A stretch of 64,000 nt of DNA from Floccularia luteovirens (lineage: Eukaryota; Basidiomycota; Agaricomycetes; Agaricales; Squamanitaceae), in assembly GCA_009739215.1 (NCBI GenBank), contig VSJF01000003.1:1736001-1800000 (forward strand). The letters are read 5' to 3'. This document shows, piece after piece, positions 28,749-41,493 of the stretch. The notes under the pieces are model-generated. The model was not told the DNA's origin, did not search any database, and saw only the letters and a list, made by a program, of their open reading frames with translations. Every line of letters begins with the position of its first letter. Position 1 is the stretch's first letter. A program made the translations under genes and the position numbers.

Positions 28749-31700
28749 ATGTCGCGCTCATTTCTTGACGAATCCATACCTGATCTTGTCAAAAAGCTTA
28801 AAGTAGACGAGAAGATTGCATTGCTAGGAGCTCCAAATTGGTGGAATACTACACCCATTGCCAGACTTGGTATCCCTTCCATACGCATGAGTGATGGCCC
28901 AAATGTATCCCCGCTGTTTTCCCCACCAGCGTTGGGGCTTGCTGACATTTGTGAACTAGGGCATCCGAGGGTCCTCACATTTTGTGTCAACCCCTGCGCA
29001 ATGCATACCTGTGGGTCAACTATACACAAGCTTGTACTTCTTAGGCCCCATCATGACTCTCTTTCTGTAGTGTGCTACGTCGCTAGCATCAACATTTGAC
29101 GTAGACCTCATTCGACAAGTTGGTTCATTTCTAGCAAAAGAAGCAAAGCTCAAGTCTTCTGTGGTCCTGCTAGCACCAACATGTAATATCCAGAGAACTC
29201 CCCTTGGTGGTAGAGCCTTTGAATCATTCTCAGAGGATCCCCATCTGTCTGGTTGGAATACCTTTCCTTACTCGAGCACAATTTATTAACGATGCTTCCT
29301 AGGTCTCATGGCAGCAGCATACGTCAATGGTTTGCAGTCCGAGGGTGTTTCTGCTAGTTTGTCATCCATTACAATGATAAGATGACATGTCCGTTGATAA
29401 AATTGATGCAGCCATCAAACATTTTGTTGCTAATGACCAGGAACATGAGCGAACAGCCGCAGAATCTGTGATGTCCGACAGAGCCCTTCGAGAAATATAC
29501 TTATATCCGTAAGTCTATCCAATGCATGTACTTTTGTCAGTACTTATTATATGTATTAGATTCATGTTGGCGCAGAAACATGCTCAACCTGGGGCATATA
29601 TGACCTCGTACCAAACATCTATTTTTGCTAAGTCTGGTAATTGTACTCAATAAGTGACTAGGTATGGACGCATCAAGGGTGTACATTGCTCTGAAAATAA
29701 GGATTTGATAACTGGAATACTCCGTGACGAGTGGAAGTTCAATGGCGTTGTCATTAGCGACTGGTGAATCTCAATTTCCCTGATATCCTTCCGAGAAGTC
29801 TGACTTTGGTATCCGAAGGTTTGGAACCTACAGTGTTGATACTGCAATCAATGCAGGTCTCGATTTGGAAATGCCAGGTCCACCTCGCTGGCGCACAACG
29901 CAGCTCGTTCTTCATTGTCTTTCAGCACAAAAGCTATTAAATCCCACGATTGATGAAAGGGTTACAAATATGCTGAAGTTCATACAACAACAGGCTCATA
30001 AAAATCCTGAAGTCGTCTATGGAGACGGCATTGAGCGATCTCGTGATTCACCCGATGCTCGAGATTTTTGCAGGCGTCTTGCTACAGATGGGATTGTACT
30101 CCTCAAGAATCGCAACAATGTACTTCCCCTTGGTGTTGACTCCAACGCACCCCAAAGTATTGCTGTCATCGGTCCCAATGCCAGAGCCAATGTGATTTCA
30201 GGTGGAGGTTCTGCTGCTTTGAAGCCTACCTATGCAATTTCTCCTTTGGAGGGGATACGCGGCACAGCTCCTGATGATGTTGATGTTCAGTACACGTTGG
30301 GATGCTATGGTAAATCTTTCTCGGTTTGCCATAGCACGGGTACATCTGACATTCACTCACAGCGCATAAGTATCTCCCTACATTAGAAAAAAACCTGGTT
30401 ACTCCGGATGGCGCTCAAGGGTGGTTATGTACCTTCTACAGCCACGACGAGAACGGAAATAAGTCGGATGCGATCGCTGACTTTGTCCTGCGCGACACCA
30501 GAGTCAAGCTGAACGACTTTTTACCTGAAGGACTTACACCTACTTGGACGATACAGCTTCGAGGACAGCTCAGACTTGACAATTATACAGGACCATTCGA
30601 ACTGGGCTTGACTGTGGCTGGTTAATCTCCATCTCTATAATCCAATTTCGAGATATTAACTCACATTTCTACGCAACAGGACGTGCTAAACTGTGGATTG
30701 ACAGAGAACTGACAATCGATAACTGGACAAAGCAGACACCAGGTGATTTCTTCTATGGGTAAGTCTCAACGCTTCCACCACAACGATAAACAAAGGACCG
30801 AATAAGAAAATAGACAAGGAACGATTGAAGAGAAAGCAGTTATACATCTGACCAGTGGAAAAGCGGTTGACGTTCTCGTTGAATACACAAATTCTGCTCC
30901 CCCAGAAGGGGATGACGAACATGGAGAAGGGCGGCTGTCCCAGCCAGCTTTGATGCGCGGGGTTGTTAGTATCATCTTTGTCCTCCCTATCTCCCCAATT
31001 AACTAAATCTTGATCCAAAGAGACTAGGTGGATGCGAAAGAATTGATGGTGACGAAGCAATTAATTCAGCTGTATCACTGGCGCAGAAAGTGTCTGCAGT
31101 TGTTATTATTGCTGGACTCTCTCCCGAATGGGAGAGCGAAGGGTTTGACAGACCAACCCTTGACCTTCCAGGACGTCAAAATGAACTCATTTCAAGGGTT
31201 GCCAGTGCCAATCCCAATACCATCGTAGTCATTCAAGCGGTTCGGACCATTGCTTTGTGACATTTTTCTTGGACTCACTGAGATAGCGTAGGGTTCCGCT
31301 GTCTCCATGCCATGGGTTGACAGTGTTGGTGGAATCGTTCAAGCATGGTACTCTGGTAACGAAGCCGGTAATGCTATTGGGGATATCTTGTTTGGTAGAG
31401 TCAATCCTTCAGGGCGTTTGCCGCTTACCCTACCTGTTCGCATCGAGGATGTCCCTGCACACCTGAATCACCGCAGTGAAAATGGGAAGATTCAGTTAGT
31501 CACACTGCAGATCATCGTATACGAAACTCACAATATAACTCGTCTTTAGCTACCGAGAAGATTTATTCGTTGGTTATAAACATTATCAGGCCAGAGGTGT
31601 AAACCCGTTGTTTCCTTTCGGGTACGTCCTTTATATCCACTTCTTGAAAGTATTTTATCCCTCACATAATGACGCAGATTTGGACTGTCCTACTCACGTT

Positions 31701-32083
31701 TCGTCTTTTCAAATATGAGCGTTACCAAGGCGGGTACTTATGACGCACTCATCTCTGTCCATGTTTCCGTCTCTGTACAGAACCAAAGCAAACGTACAGG
31801 ATCAGAGGTCGTACAGCTCTATGTCCAATACCCAGAAAGCAACGTCACGATCCCTCAGTGGCAATTGAGAGGATTTGCAAAAGCCCATGATATCCCCGCA
31901 GGAGAGTCACAGACAGTCAACATCCATCTTGACAAGTATGCTTTTTCGTTCTGGAACGAGACTAAGAATTGTTGGCATGTGACCGCTGGGAATTATAAGA
32001 TTAGCGCTGGGCCAAATAGCGAAGATCTGGTGTTACACCAGAACTTCTTCCTGGATACTTCATTCGACTGGCGTGGTCTGTGA
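28749..32083 (+). CDS. Glycoside hydrolase family 3 beta-glucosidase with PA14-like insert
   Basis: Predicted to release terminal beta-linked glucose, for example from cellobiose. The start at 28749 ([20 protein letters not shown]) is not a signal peptide, so the enzyme is probably intracellular. Domain 1 has [49 protein letters not shown] and the nucleophile aspartate in VISDWFGTYS. Domain 2 starts near [16 protein letters not shown]. About 130 residues resembling a PA14 beta-sandwich are inserted there (LEGLTPTW-like strands; [35 protein letters not shown]). [19 protein letters not shown] and [11 protein letters not shown] follow, and a C-terminal fibronectin-III-like domain ([13 protein letters not shown]) closes the protein. 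More than ten introns. Stop TGA at 32081. Confidence 0.94.
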
Positions 32084-32226
32084 AGTGTCGAATTCCCGGT
32101 GATAGGACCTTTGGAAAAAATATTTCACATTGCTGAAGACTACGTATAGGATACATGTCGTAAAAAATGATGAGGCATATAGTTCGATGTTCAACACAAC
32201 AAAATAAGCCAGAGAAACCAGACAGT

Positions 32227-34006
32227 TCAATGCAAAATACTTCGCAGTGACTCCCCCGCAGATCTTGAAAATCTCACGATCTCCTTTAAGTCACCGACGT
32301 CTCTTAGTCCGATTTTCAGTTTTCCAGTCATAAACAAAGCCGTAATTTGAGAATCGGACATAACTTCTACTTCAGACTTTCCGATAATTGTGGTTCCAGC
32401 ATTTCGCCTTACCAAGAGCCACTGGTTCTTCAAACCATCGGTACAAGGAATGAAATACCACCACGAAATGTGCATGCCATCGTTTGGTGAGCCCTTCGGT
32501 ATAAACTCTGGAATGGCAGCTTCGTTTGGGACTTGACTAGCAATAGACTCGAGGGAAATTCCACACAACACTCGTGCAGCGGGGACTGATATCATTTTTT
32601 CCTGTGTCATTGAAGACGCGAAAGTGACAATGCAGCTGTCGTAAAGATCTTTGGGTGTGAGAGGGGAGCCTGTTATCCACGCAACACTGGACAGCAGGCT
32701 GTCACCTACTACCGACATGATCTCGATCTGGGCAGGCGATCCTGGCGTGTGGTCATCCATCAGGAAAAAGGATTCATCAAAAGATTTTTCCTGAAAGTGT
32801 GTTGTTATTTTTTGAGAGTTGAACATGTCGTCCCGATATGCAAGTTGTCCCCGGGGATGTACTAAAGTTTGATATTGTCCAACATCAATGGCCAGATCCA
32901 AGATACGTAGCCGTTGCTCTGGCGACAGATGCTTTGGTGAGCGCTCAGTCAATAAACGATTTGCCAGAGGATCTTTAGTGTCGGCAAAGTAATGCACAAC
33001 AATACGAATAAGCATCCAGAATATCTGGAAGCCTGCCCAGATGTATCCAGTTTCCTGTGATTGTTGTCCCAACAGGAAATACGTCAGGACCAGAGATAAT
33101 ATGGAAACTATGGCCCCTATTGCCCAAACCGAACGCCAGACCATTGAGGTTTTGGGATTTACTGCAGCACCAAGGACTATTTTACGACTACCACCAGGTC
33201 GAGTTGGGTTTGGAAGTCTTCCGGCAATGATGTCTATCTCTCCTTCGGGTTCAGGATTCCTTGAGAGGAGAATTTCTGAGAATTCGAAATAGGTGGCCAC
33301 GCAAAAAAAGTACAGCCATGGAAGGAGTGAAACGAGGGCGAAGAGGGCACCATTGTATACCCATAGTACGGAAGATTCGACAAGTTTGAGTAGCGATAGA
33401 GCTATGACCAATGACTGAAAGCGACCATCATGCAGGCGATAGTATTTGTAATCTCCGTATGAATAAACTGTAAATACACCTGGCTCACTTTCAGGTACGG
33501 TACTCAGTAGTGTTGAATGACTGCGGTTGAAGACATAAACGTCTCTCCAGTCCCGAGCGTTGTTTGATCCATTCCTGGATACTGGATTCTATAATAATGC
33601 ACTTGTAAGGTTTTTGGATTGGGAGATAAACCATCCAACGTACTATATGGTTGTAATTGCAAAAAATGCCGACAGGAGGACCAATGTTTGCCCTGACTCT
33701 GCCTGCTCGCTTGGAGCTATTCTTCAAATCCATTCCGACTGCCTGATCGGATACAATCGACCGAACTCCCATGGACTCTCTCAACCAGCCCGAAGATGCA
33801 CCGCTAATACATGCTTTGATGACCCAAAGCAAGCCAAAAGCACTTGTAGTCGACCATGCAATGCCAGCTGCGCCACGAGTGCCAAGGACAAGTGATTCTG
33901 CAGTGGCAGATCCAATAAGGGAGGTTAAGGCACTGATTTCAAGGAGGTTATTCCCAAAAGATATGGTTGGAAAGACTGAGGTGGAGGTGGAATTTGTGCT
34001 TGACAT
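32227..34006 (-). CDS. Multi-pass membrane protein, tandem copy A
   Basis: Unrecognised family. Two exons: one from the ATG at 34006 (MSSTNSTSTSVFPTISFGNN) to about 33637, and one from about 33590 to 32227, joined at NYNHI|NPVSRN. The first exon holds a hydrophobic pair around SALTSLIGSATAESLVLG and TTSAFGLLWVIKACISGA. The second has further spans (ALSLLKLVESSVLWVYNGAL, LVSLLPWLYFFCVATYF, VWAIGAIVSILSLVLTYFLL, GFQIFWMLIRIVVHYFA). A soluble C-terminal domain of about 230 residues follows, with DLYDSCIVTFASS and ISWWYFIPCTDG. It closely matches the gene at 34384-36154 in exon plan, length and sequence, so the pair is a local duplication. A transporter or channel role would be speculation. Confidence 0.8.
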
Positions 34007-34383
34007 TGATGGTATGGAGGTTGAAATGGGAGATTGTGTAATAAAATACTACTTGGGGGCGGTGATGACCGAAGTCATTCCTGAGATAAGGGAAGCTATC
34101 TACTTATTAAATCAACATTGTTGCCTGGAGAGCAGCTGGTCTGTTGTGGTCCAAATATAGGTGATTATTTTCCCAGCGTACCTGTTTCGCAGGGTTTGAC
34201 AGTTTGCAACACATCATCCCTGTATTGGTGGCGTGGGTATACAACCAATCAATGTAATTTGGTACCGACAGCTATGATATGGTAGTTGTTTATTAGGACG
34301 TATTATTTCGGCATATAATAGAGACGTACAACAAGTCCTAAAGGCACCCTAGCATACAGCATAGTAACCAATGCATAGATTGT
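34007..34383. other. Spacer between tandem paralogues
   Basis: About 377 bp separating the start of copy A from the stop of copy B, both on minus. It should contain copy A's promoter and copy B's 3' end. The plus-strand open frame crossing 33771-34160 is antisense to copy A's first exon and has no domain. Confidence 0.6.
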
Positions 34384-36154
34384 TCAGTGTAAAACGTTAT
34401 GGATCAAATCCCCCGCAGATCTTGAGAGTTTAACTATCTCTTTTATCTCGGCCACATCTTTTAGTCCGATTTGCAAGTTTCTGGTCGTGAGTAATATTGT
34501 AACTTGCGAGTCAGACAAGACCTCTGCTTGTGACCTTCCAAGAACAGTGGTTCCAGCATTTCTTTTCATTAAAAGCCATACCCCGGTACAGGGGATGAAG
34601 TACCACCATGACATTGGTACTCCATTATTGGTCGTACCTCCTGGTATAAGATTTGGCAGTGGGGAACTGTTTCGAGTCAGAGTCGGGATAGATTCAATGG
34701 ATATGCTACATAAGACACGTGCAGCTGGGACTGATATAATTTCCTTCTCAGGGATTGAAGCAAAAGAAACAATGCAACTTTCGTAAAGGTCCTTGGGCGA
34801 TAGAGCGGATCCTGCTATCCAAGCTGCGCTGGATAGTAGGGTATCACCAACTACTGAGACGACCTCGACCTGAACTGGTAACATGTCTGTGGGTATGGCT
34901 TGCCGATCATCCATCCAAAAAGTGTCATAAAAAGAGTTTCGAAGGAAGGTTGATACCAGCTTTTGGGAGTTAAACGTGTCGTCGCAATATGCAACTACCC
35001 CACGGGGGTGTACCAAGATTTGATACTGTGCAATATCAATGGCCAGGTCCAGGACACGTCGTCTCTGTTCTAGTGATAGATGCGCTGGTGAGCGCTCAGC
35101 CAGTATACGGTATGCCAGAGGATCATGGGAGTCGGACAAGAAATGAATGACTATACGGGCAAGCATCCAGAATACTTGGAAGCCTACCCATATGTTAACT
35201 ACTTTTGGAGACTGTTGGCCCAGAATGAAATAAGTTAAGAGCAGAGATGTTGTGCAGACCAAGGCCCCTATTGTCCACACAAAACGCCATATCATCGAGG
35301 TTTTGGGGTTAGCTGAGGCACCAAGAATTATTTTACGACTGCCACCTGGGTGAGTTGAGGTTGGAAGTTGTCCAGCAATGATGTCCAATTCTCCTTCGGG
35401 CTCTTCAGGCTTTCGCGAGAGGATGACCTCGACTAACTCGAAATAGCTGGCCGCACAAAAAAAGTAGAGCCATGGAATGGATGTGACGAGGCTAAACAGG
35501 GCACCATCATATATCCAAAGTATGAAAGATTCAACAAGTTTAGTGAGGGATAGTATTATCACCAATGCTTGGAAACGGCCATCATGTAGACGGTAAAATG
35601 TGTAATCCGCGTACGAGTATACCCTGAATTGACCTGGTCCAGTTTCAGGTATACTATTAAGTAATGTTGTATGTCTGTGATCAAAAACATAAACGTCCCT
35701 CCAGTTTCGAGTATTGCCCAAAAAACTCCTGGATATAGGTTTCTGCATTGTGTTTGTGAATAGGCATGGATCACAAGACTAAGAAACGTACAGGCACCCT
35801 ATGATTGCAAAAAAGACCCACGGGGGAACTGATATTTGTCCTGACTCTGCTCGCTCGCTTCGAGGTATTCCTTAAGTCCATTCCAATTGCCTGATCCGAT
35901 AAATGCGTCCGTACCCCCATAGACTCCCTTAGCCAGCCAGGAGATGCGCCACTGATACATGCTCTAATTACCCATAGCAAACCGAAAGCACTTGTAGTTG
36001 ACCACGCGAGACCCGCCGCACCACGATTTCCGAGCACCAATGATTCTGCAGTCGTAGAACCAATGAGGGATGTCAGAGCACTGATTTCAAGCAGGTTGTT
36101 CCCAAGGGTAATACTTGGAAAGATTGAGGTAGAAGTAGAATTTGTCCCCGACAT
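34384..36154 (-). CDS. Multi-pass membrane protein, tandem copy B
   Basis: Paralogue of copy A with the same two-exon plan: exon 1 from the ATG at 36154 (MSGTNSTSTSIFPSITLGNN) to about 35800, exon 2 to 34384, joined at FCNHR|KPISRS. Shared blocks include AESLVLGNRGAAGLAWSTTS, GWLRESMGVR, NWRDVYVFDHRHTTLL, IIAGQLPTSTHPGGSRKIIL, ERSPAHLSLEQRRRVLDLAI and SWWYFIPCTGVWLLMKRNAG. About five hydrophobic spans lie in the first 330 residues, and the C-terminal domain is probably cytosolic. An in-frame ATG at 36172 would add MTLVYT. The one at 36154 matches copy A's start and is preferred. Copy B and COG4 diverge from a 258-bp region. Confidence 0.8.
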
Positions 36155-36412
36155 TGTATAGACCAGAGTCAACTGGAAAATAGCTTAGTAACGATGAGAG
36201 GTTTTTTTGACATATGTATTTTGAGTTTAACAGGAACATCTTGATGTGAAGTCGTTTCTGACAGAGTCCGGACCCTGGGCAGTGACATTTTCTCAACTCA
36301 AAACAGATCTATCATGTGACTTATGTAGTGCTTAAAATTAACTTAAATCCTAAGTACTGCCCACTGGTTGGTTGGAATGTCATACTAACGCTACATACCA
36401 TCTCCATATATC

Positions 36413-39243
36413 ATGGCCACTGAAGGTGCACCCCACACCGTTAGCATGTCAAAGCCGTCTACAACTTCCATTAGAAAGGATCCTCGAACGTTGGCAAACC
36501 TATCCGAAATTCTATCTTGCTTGTCAGCTTACCAGACAGAGGAGGCAGAGCTTTCAAACTCTCTCACTGAACTTTTAAATGCGAGAGATCCAATCATCTC
36601 GTCGCTAAATCGTCTGAGATCACTTGTAACTCAACTCGATGATCTGCAACTAGAAGCTTCTTTGCTTTGTGACAAGGTTTCCAACACCGCCAAAACTGCA
36701 GAGAGAGTGGGAAGCCGCGTAAGATCTCTTGATGATGAAATGGGGCACGTACGAGAAGCGGCAGATCGTGTCGCGAAGGTCATGGAGCTCAAGGTACTAT
36801 ATAATGTTTTCATCGTGCTTTTCCTGATTGGATTGAACAATTCCTTAGACATCATTGTCTGCTCTCAAATCATCTATGGCTAGACAAGATTGGGAGTCTG
36901 CTGCTAGACACTGTGCTCGGGCAATGTCAATACCTCGGGATATCATTTCTGGGCCTTTTGCAGAAATGGCCGTGGTGCGTCTTATTTACCTTGAAAAGAC
37001 CTCCACATCTGAACATACCATATACAGCCAACAGCTGAAAGTCATTTACCACCCTTACAGACGCTGCAGAATGCCAGAGGAGAATTGTTGAAAATATTCC
37101 GTCAGAACTTCGATGAGGCGTGTCGGTCCCGAGATGCTACATTAACTAGCCGGTATTTTAAACTTTTCCCTGCAATTGGGTGGGAGGCGGAGGGTCTGGA
37201 GGCTTATGCAACCTTCGTTGTGGACCTAGTACGAGTACGGGCTCCATCATCAGTAAAAAGTACGCCTTTTATCTCTTGGTATCGTCTAGGCTAACAAGAC
37301 GTCAGCTTCATCGCCTCTATACTACATCACAGCACTCACGGCCTTATTTGAAAGTATAGCCATGATCGTTGACCAACATCAGCCAGTCGTGGAAAAGTAT
37401 TATGGTCGGGGCAAAATGAACAGCGTTGTGAAACGTCTATTAGACGAATGTGATAGAGTAACAAGAGGTCTAATAGATGGTTGGGAGGAAGAGAGATCTG
37501 TGAAACGAAAAGTGACTGCTTCGACTCATGTCCATGATCATACGTTGATGATAAATACAGCTTACGGACATGTTTAATAACCCACCCATCCCCATGTTTA
37601 CAACCGGTCACAGACGGCCACAAACCGCCCAGGACGAGATAGTTGTTGATCCCCGGGAGATTGACAAAATCTTATCTGAAATGGCGGGTATGATTGGTAG
37701 ATGGAGTTTATTCAAGAAGTTCTTAGCTGATGCAATGAAGGTAAGTTTTACAAGTTTACGAGTAGACTTTCATGAAAAAAGGCAATGTTAGGGAGATCAT
37801 GTTCCCCTAGTAGAAACGCAGGCTACAGATACACAACAGAACGAGAAAGGTCTAATCATCGACCAAGAATTTCATGCTCTTAACAATACAAACTCACAAA
37901 AACTCTTTGGCGAAATCATAACCAATTATTACTTACCCTTCGAAAACTGGTATATCCGAACAATTATCGACAAAGTATGATTTTTTCTATTATCCTGCTG
38001 TACATGCATGGACTCACGAAATTCAGGCACATAGACTTTCTTCTTCGGACTCATCACAGTATCCAGTCATCACGACAACGCCAGATGATGTTTTCTATGT
38101 TCTCAAATCTGCGACTTCTAGGACGCTCACGACGGGCTTTTTGTATGGTGTCGCTCGTAGTTTTGAACAATTACGAGATGTTTTAGAACGAGACTATATC
38201 GGGGTGATAAAGAAGAAGCTGGAAGATATCTATCGTAATCCTGGCCCGGCAGTATCAAATATTCGTGGTGAAAAAGTAGACAGAGAGAACCGTCTGACTT
38301 TCATTGTAAGCTTTAAGGATCTGAGTTCCATTTAATATTAACGTATATCGTAGACCCTGCTAAATGACTTGGACGTTTCGGCCTCACATCTTGATCGTCT
38401 ATCTCGAGATCTTGCTGAAAGCCTGTCAATAGATCAATATTTTGCCAGCGGAGAACATACTTCTGTGAAGAGCCTGATCACGACATTCGCAAGTCTCTCC
38501 AGCAAATTCAGATCATCATTGAGGGTGAGTTATTGTAAAAATGTTGTTAGAGTTGTTTTACTGATCTCTAATCCATAGAGTGGTATTGAGCAGTTGTTTA
38601 ACCATTTGATGCGACCTAAGTTACGGAATCTCATTACTGACGTTTATAAGGACGTGTCTTATGTTCTCGATGATGACAGCTATGCTGCTGCAGAATACCA
38701 AGATGTTGTGCGTAAGCGTTTTGTCAAGGCATGGGAGGGGCTGGTAGATGGATATAAGGTTGGTTAATATTTTTATGTTCTGCTTCCATACCTTGTTTAT
38801 AACTCTTTTATCATAGGATACGTTCTCGGAGAACAATTATCGTCTATTCTTTGGCATGACTCTTGATATCGTGCTTAGACCCCTGGAAAAGTTTATTTCG
38901 AGCCTTAAATTCACAGAAGTACGTGGGCAATAATTAATAATGGATACGAAATACTTATGCTCTTCTACAGCTGGGAGCTGTCCGATTCGACAGAGATCTG
39001 AGATCAATTACGACCTACCTTGCTTCACAAACTGCATTTGGTGACGCGAGAGAAAAGTTTTCTCGGTTGCAACAGATATCTACGCTACTGAATCTAGATG
39101 GCGTAGGTGGCAGTCAGCACTGATTATCCATTCACTCACAGGCATTATAGGACGAAGACGTTGACGGATTCTACAGTAGTTCTGGTATTATCTGGAAACT
39201 GACTGCGCAAGAAGCGCGGGCGATTGCAAGCCTTAAGGTGTAG
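36413..39243 (+). CDS. COG4: Conserved oligomeric Golgi complex subunit 4 (COG4)
   Basis: Lobe A subunit of the COG tether for retrograde vesicles at the Golgi; it contacts SNAREs and Sly1. The N-terminal coiled coil (DDLQLEASLLCDKVSNTAKT ... RVGSRVRSLDDEMGHVREAA) is followed by LKSSMARQDWESAARHCARA and ARGELLKIFRQNFDEACRSR. C-terminal blocks include VLERDYIGVIKKKLEDIYRN, LNDLDVSASHLDRLSRDLAE, FSENNYRLFFGMTLDIVLRP and AVRFDRDLRSITTYLA. The length is typical and roughly a dozen introns are spliced in frame. The first methionine at 36413 gives MATEGAPHTVSMSKPSTTS. Stop TAG at 39241. It converges with VPS2 only 62 bp away. Confidence 0.94.
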
Positions 39244-39305
39244 AAGAGATTTCCATTATTTCTTGCTATCTATATCAGTATTGTACATATTACTAGCTAG
39301 AGGGT

Positions 39306-40252
39306 TCAACCTCTACGCAATGCATCTAATCTGGCTTGGAGAGCATCTTCGTCAGTTGCACTAGGGGCTGTCCCTCCCGCGTTACCTGTGTCTTTGAGTG
39401 TTCCTAACGGACCGGCACCCTCGCCCAATGCTACGGGTTGTTTATCTGCCAGAGCAGACGTCGAGGCAGCAATACCGACGGGAGCATCGGTGAGCTGAAA
39501 ATTTGCATTAACAACAGAGAAACACTTATGGCCAGGATCATTTCCTTACTTGATGTGACAAACTGACTCCAATCTCATCCAAAACTTCCTTCAGAATTTT
39601 ATCACCTTCCTCTTCTTCGTCCTCTTCGTCGTCCATCACGTCATCTACGGCATCTGACATCATCTCCTCTTTCATATCCATCATGGAACTCTCTCTCTCA
39701 AACTCGTTCATTATTTTTTGTATAGCTGGTAGATTGAGACCCCTATTCATCGACGCCATGGCCTGTTGCACAATATACAATGGCTCATTCATAGTATAGA
39801 AACAAAAATGAACATCATACCCTGGTAGCACCACGCATGGCATCCGCCATTTGTTGGTTACTTCGTAATGTTTGTATTCGCAATCCGACCGCTTGAAGTT
39901 GTGTGCGCATTTGGTAGAATTTCTGCACATAGCGTCTCGTTCTAACCAGGTCTTTAGCCATTACTTTACAAGCATTCTGCAATATAATTTAGATGAGTTT
40001 TTGCATATTAATAAAAGCCCGAACCATCTGGCCAGCTTTAGCACTCTTTTTAATATCCATAACGAGTTTCTTTTCGCTTTGTTCGAGCTTTGTGCGTTCC
40101 CGGTCCAGCTCTCGTTGAGCCTTTGTCAGTGAACGCTGGTGTTGCCGCAGTCGCTCTGCAGGCGTGATTGTCCGGCCAAACAGCGTTTCCTGAAAATATC
40201 ATTTTATAGTGAAGATTAGCTGAGGGTACCAGGTACTCACAATGATATTCAT
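39306..40252 (-). CDS. VPS2: ESCRT-III subunit VPS2 (CHMP2A)
   Basis: Snf7-family protein that polymerises on endosomal membranes and recruits Vps4 for multivesicular-body formation and membrane scission. The basic N-terminal helices read ETLFGRTITPAERLRQHQRS, LVMDIKKSAKAGQMNACKVM and AKDLVRTRRYVQKFYQMRTQ, as in CHMP2A. The middle has MASMNRGLNLPAIQKIMNEF, then the acidic DVMDDEEDEEEEGDKILKEV. The C-terminus ends DALQARLDALRRG, a MIT-interacting motif (MIM1) for Vps4. The first coding exon is just MNII (12 nt, 40241-40252). Stop TGA at 39306. Five exons are predicted, all GT-AG. Confidence 0.94.
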
Positions 40253-40386
40253 ATTGGCTATAATGCACACGGGGTTGGTGGTATGAATGTAAGATGGAAT
40301 GAGATCAAATTCTTATGTCACAGGAACCAATTGCAGTGTAACTTGCTATTTGTATAAACTTATTTTAAACTTCCTTCCAGACAATC

Positions 40387-41347
40387 ATGTTCGACTCTGG
40401 TCTGCTACAAATTGGCTCACAATGTGCATTACCGACCTGTAACGAGGTCGACTTCCTCCCAATACTTTGCCAGTGCAGTCAGAAGTTCTGCAAAAGCCAT
40501 ATATCACCTACGTCACACGCATGCCCACAGATAAAAGCCGTACACACAGATCTTGGATCAACTACTACTGAAAAGTTCCAGCGGTGTAACATACAAAAAT
40601 GCAATAAAATCACCCTGGGTGCTTATAATTCTGACACAAGTGTAACCTGTACGCAATGTCAGAAGTCTTTCTGCGCAGAGTAACTCTTAAGCACCACCAA
40701 GAAAATGCTTTGGCTGATTTGGTGTATTTTTAAGCCATCGGTATCCTGAATCCCATGACTGTGTTACAAATGAAGTTGTGAGGCTGCCCTCGAAAACTGA
40801 GGTTGCTAGAGTTCTTCTAGCAAAAAATTTCCCTACAACGCCAACGACATCAAAAAATGCTCCTGTTTCTCGCCGGACGAAGATACCGACAGATCCAGCT
40901 AAACTTGAGCAGTTCAAAAAAGTACAGCTAATGAAGATGCGCCATCGTGCAACAGCAGGCGACCCAAAAGATATTTCCGCATCTCTGCCAGTCGAAGACC
41001 GATTATTCGTTAAAGTTATGACAGATCAAAATATGGAGAATGTGTTCTGGTTTCGCAAGGTCAGTGATTTGCAGCTTTCGGAACACTTGTCAATTCAATT
41101 TTAGTCACAAAAGACAATAGGTACTGGAAGAGCTCTTGACCTGCTTGTAACTCAATTAAAACTTAGCACATCTCTGGTGCGTTGAATTATCGAGATTGTT
41201 ATCAGTGCATTCATGTAGGGAACATAGCCTCTCCAACTTCTCCAACTGCCTTTGGGAGGTTCGGAGGGTGTGGTATTGCGTAATGATCTGCTACTGACAG
41301 ATCAAGTTGAAGAAGGTTCCATACTTCAGATACGTACCACTGTGTAA
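40387..41347 (+). CDS. AN1-type zinc-finger protein (ZFAND1/Cuz1-like)
   Basis: Two AN1 zinc fingers: CALPTCNEVDFLPILCQC...FCKSH...H-AC and CNIQKCNKITLG...CTQCQKSFC-ADHRYPESHDC. The second is completed across a short intron (GCAGA|GTAACT ... TTTAAG|CCATC). The C-terminal part (RLFVKVMTDQNMENVFWFRK, then TIGTGRALDLLVTQLKLSTS) resembles the ubiquitin-like end of ZFAND1. ZFAND1/Cuz1 recruits the proteasome and Cdc48/p97 to arsenite-induced stress granules. The first ATG at 40387 gives MFDSGLLQIGSQC. The last exon is the least certain: joining at about 41229 gives ...GGSEGVVLRNDLLLTDQVEE and TAA at 41345. The gene converges with myosin V. Confidence 0.86.
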
Positions 41348-41493
41348 TAATCATCTCTAATAGATCAACGAATAATGCAAAACCTTTGAATACAGCATTG
41401 CAAGTAAGGCTACAATCTAGCAATGCGGGATATATTAAGTAATTACGAATGCGTGAACCATGCGAAATGACGAAGATGAGAAAATCCAAACCA

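Noticed and set aside
33771..34160. 129-residue plus-strand open frame over the tandem membrane gene
   Set aside because: Antisense to exon 1 of copy A. The minus-strand reading is conserved with copy B, whereas the plus-strand reading shows no recognised domain.
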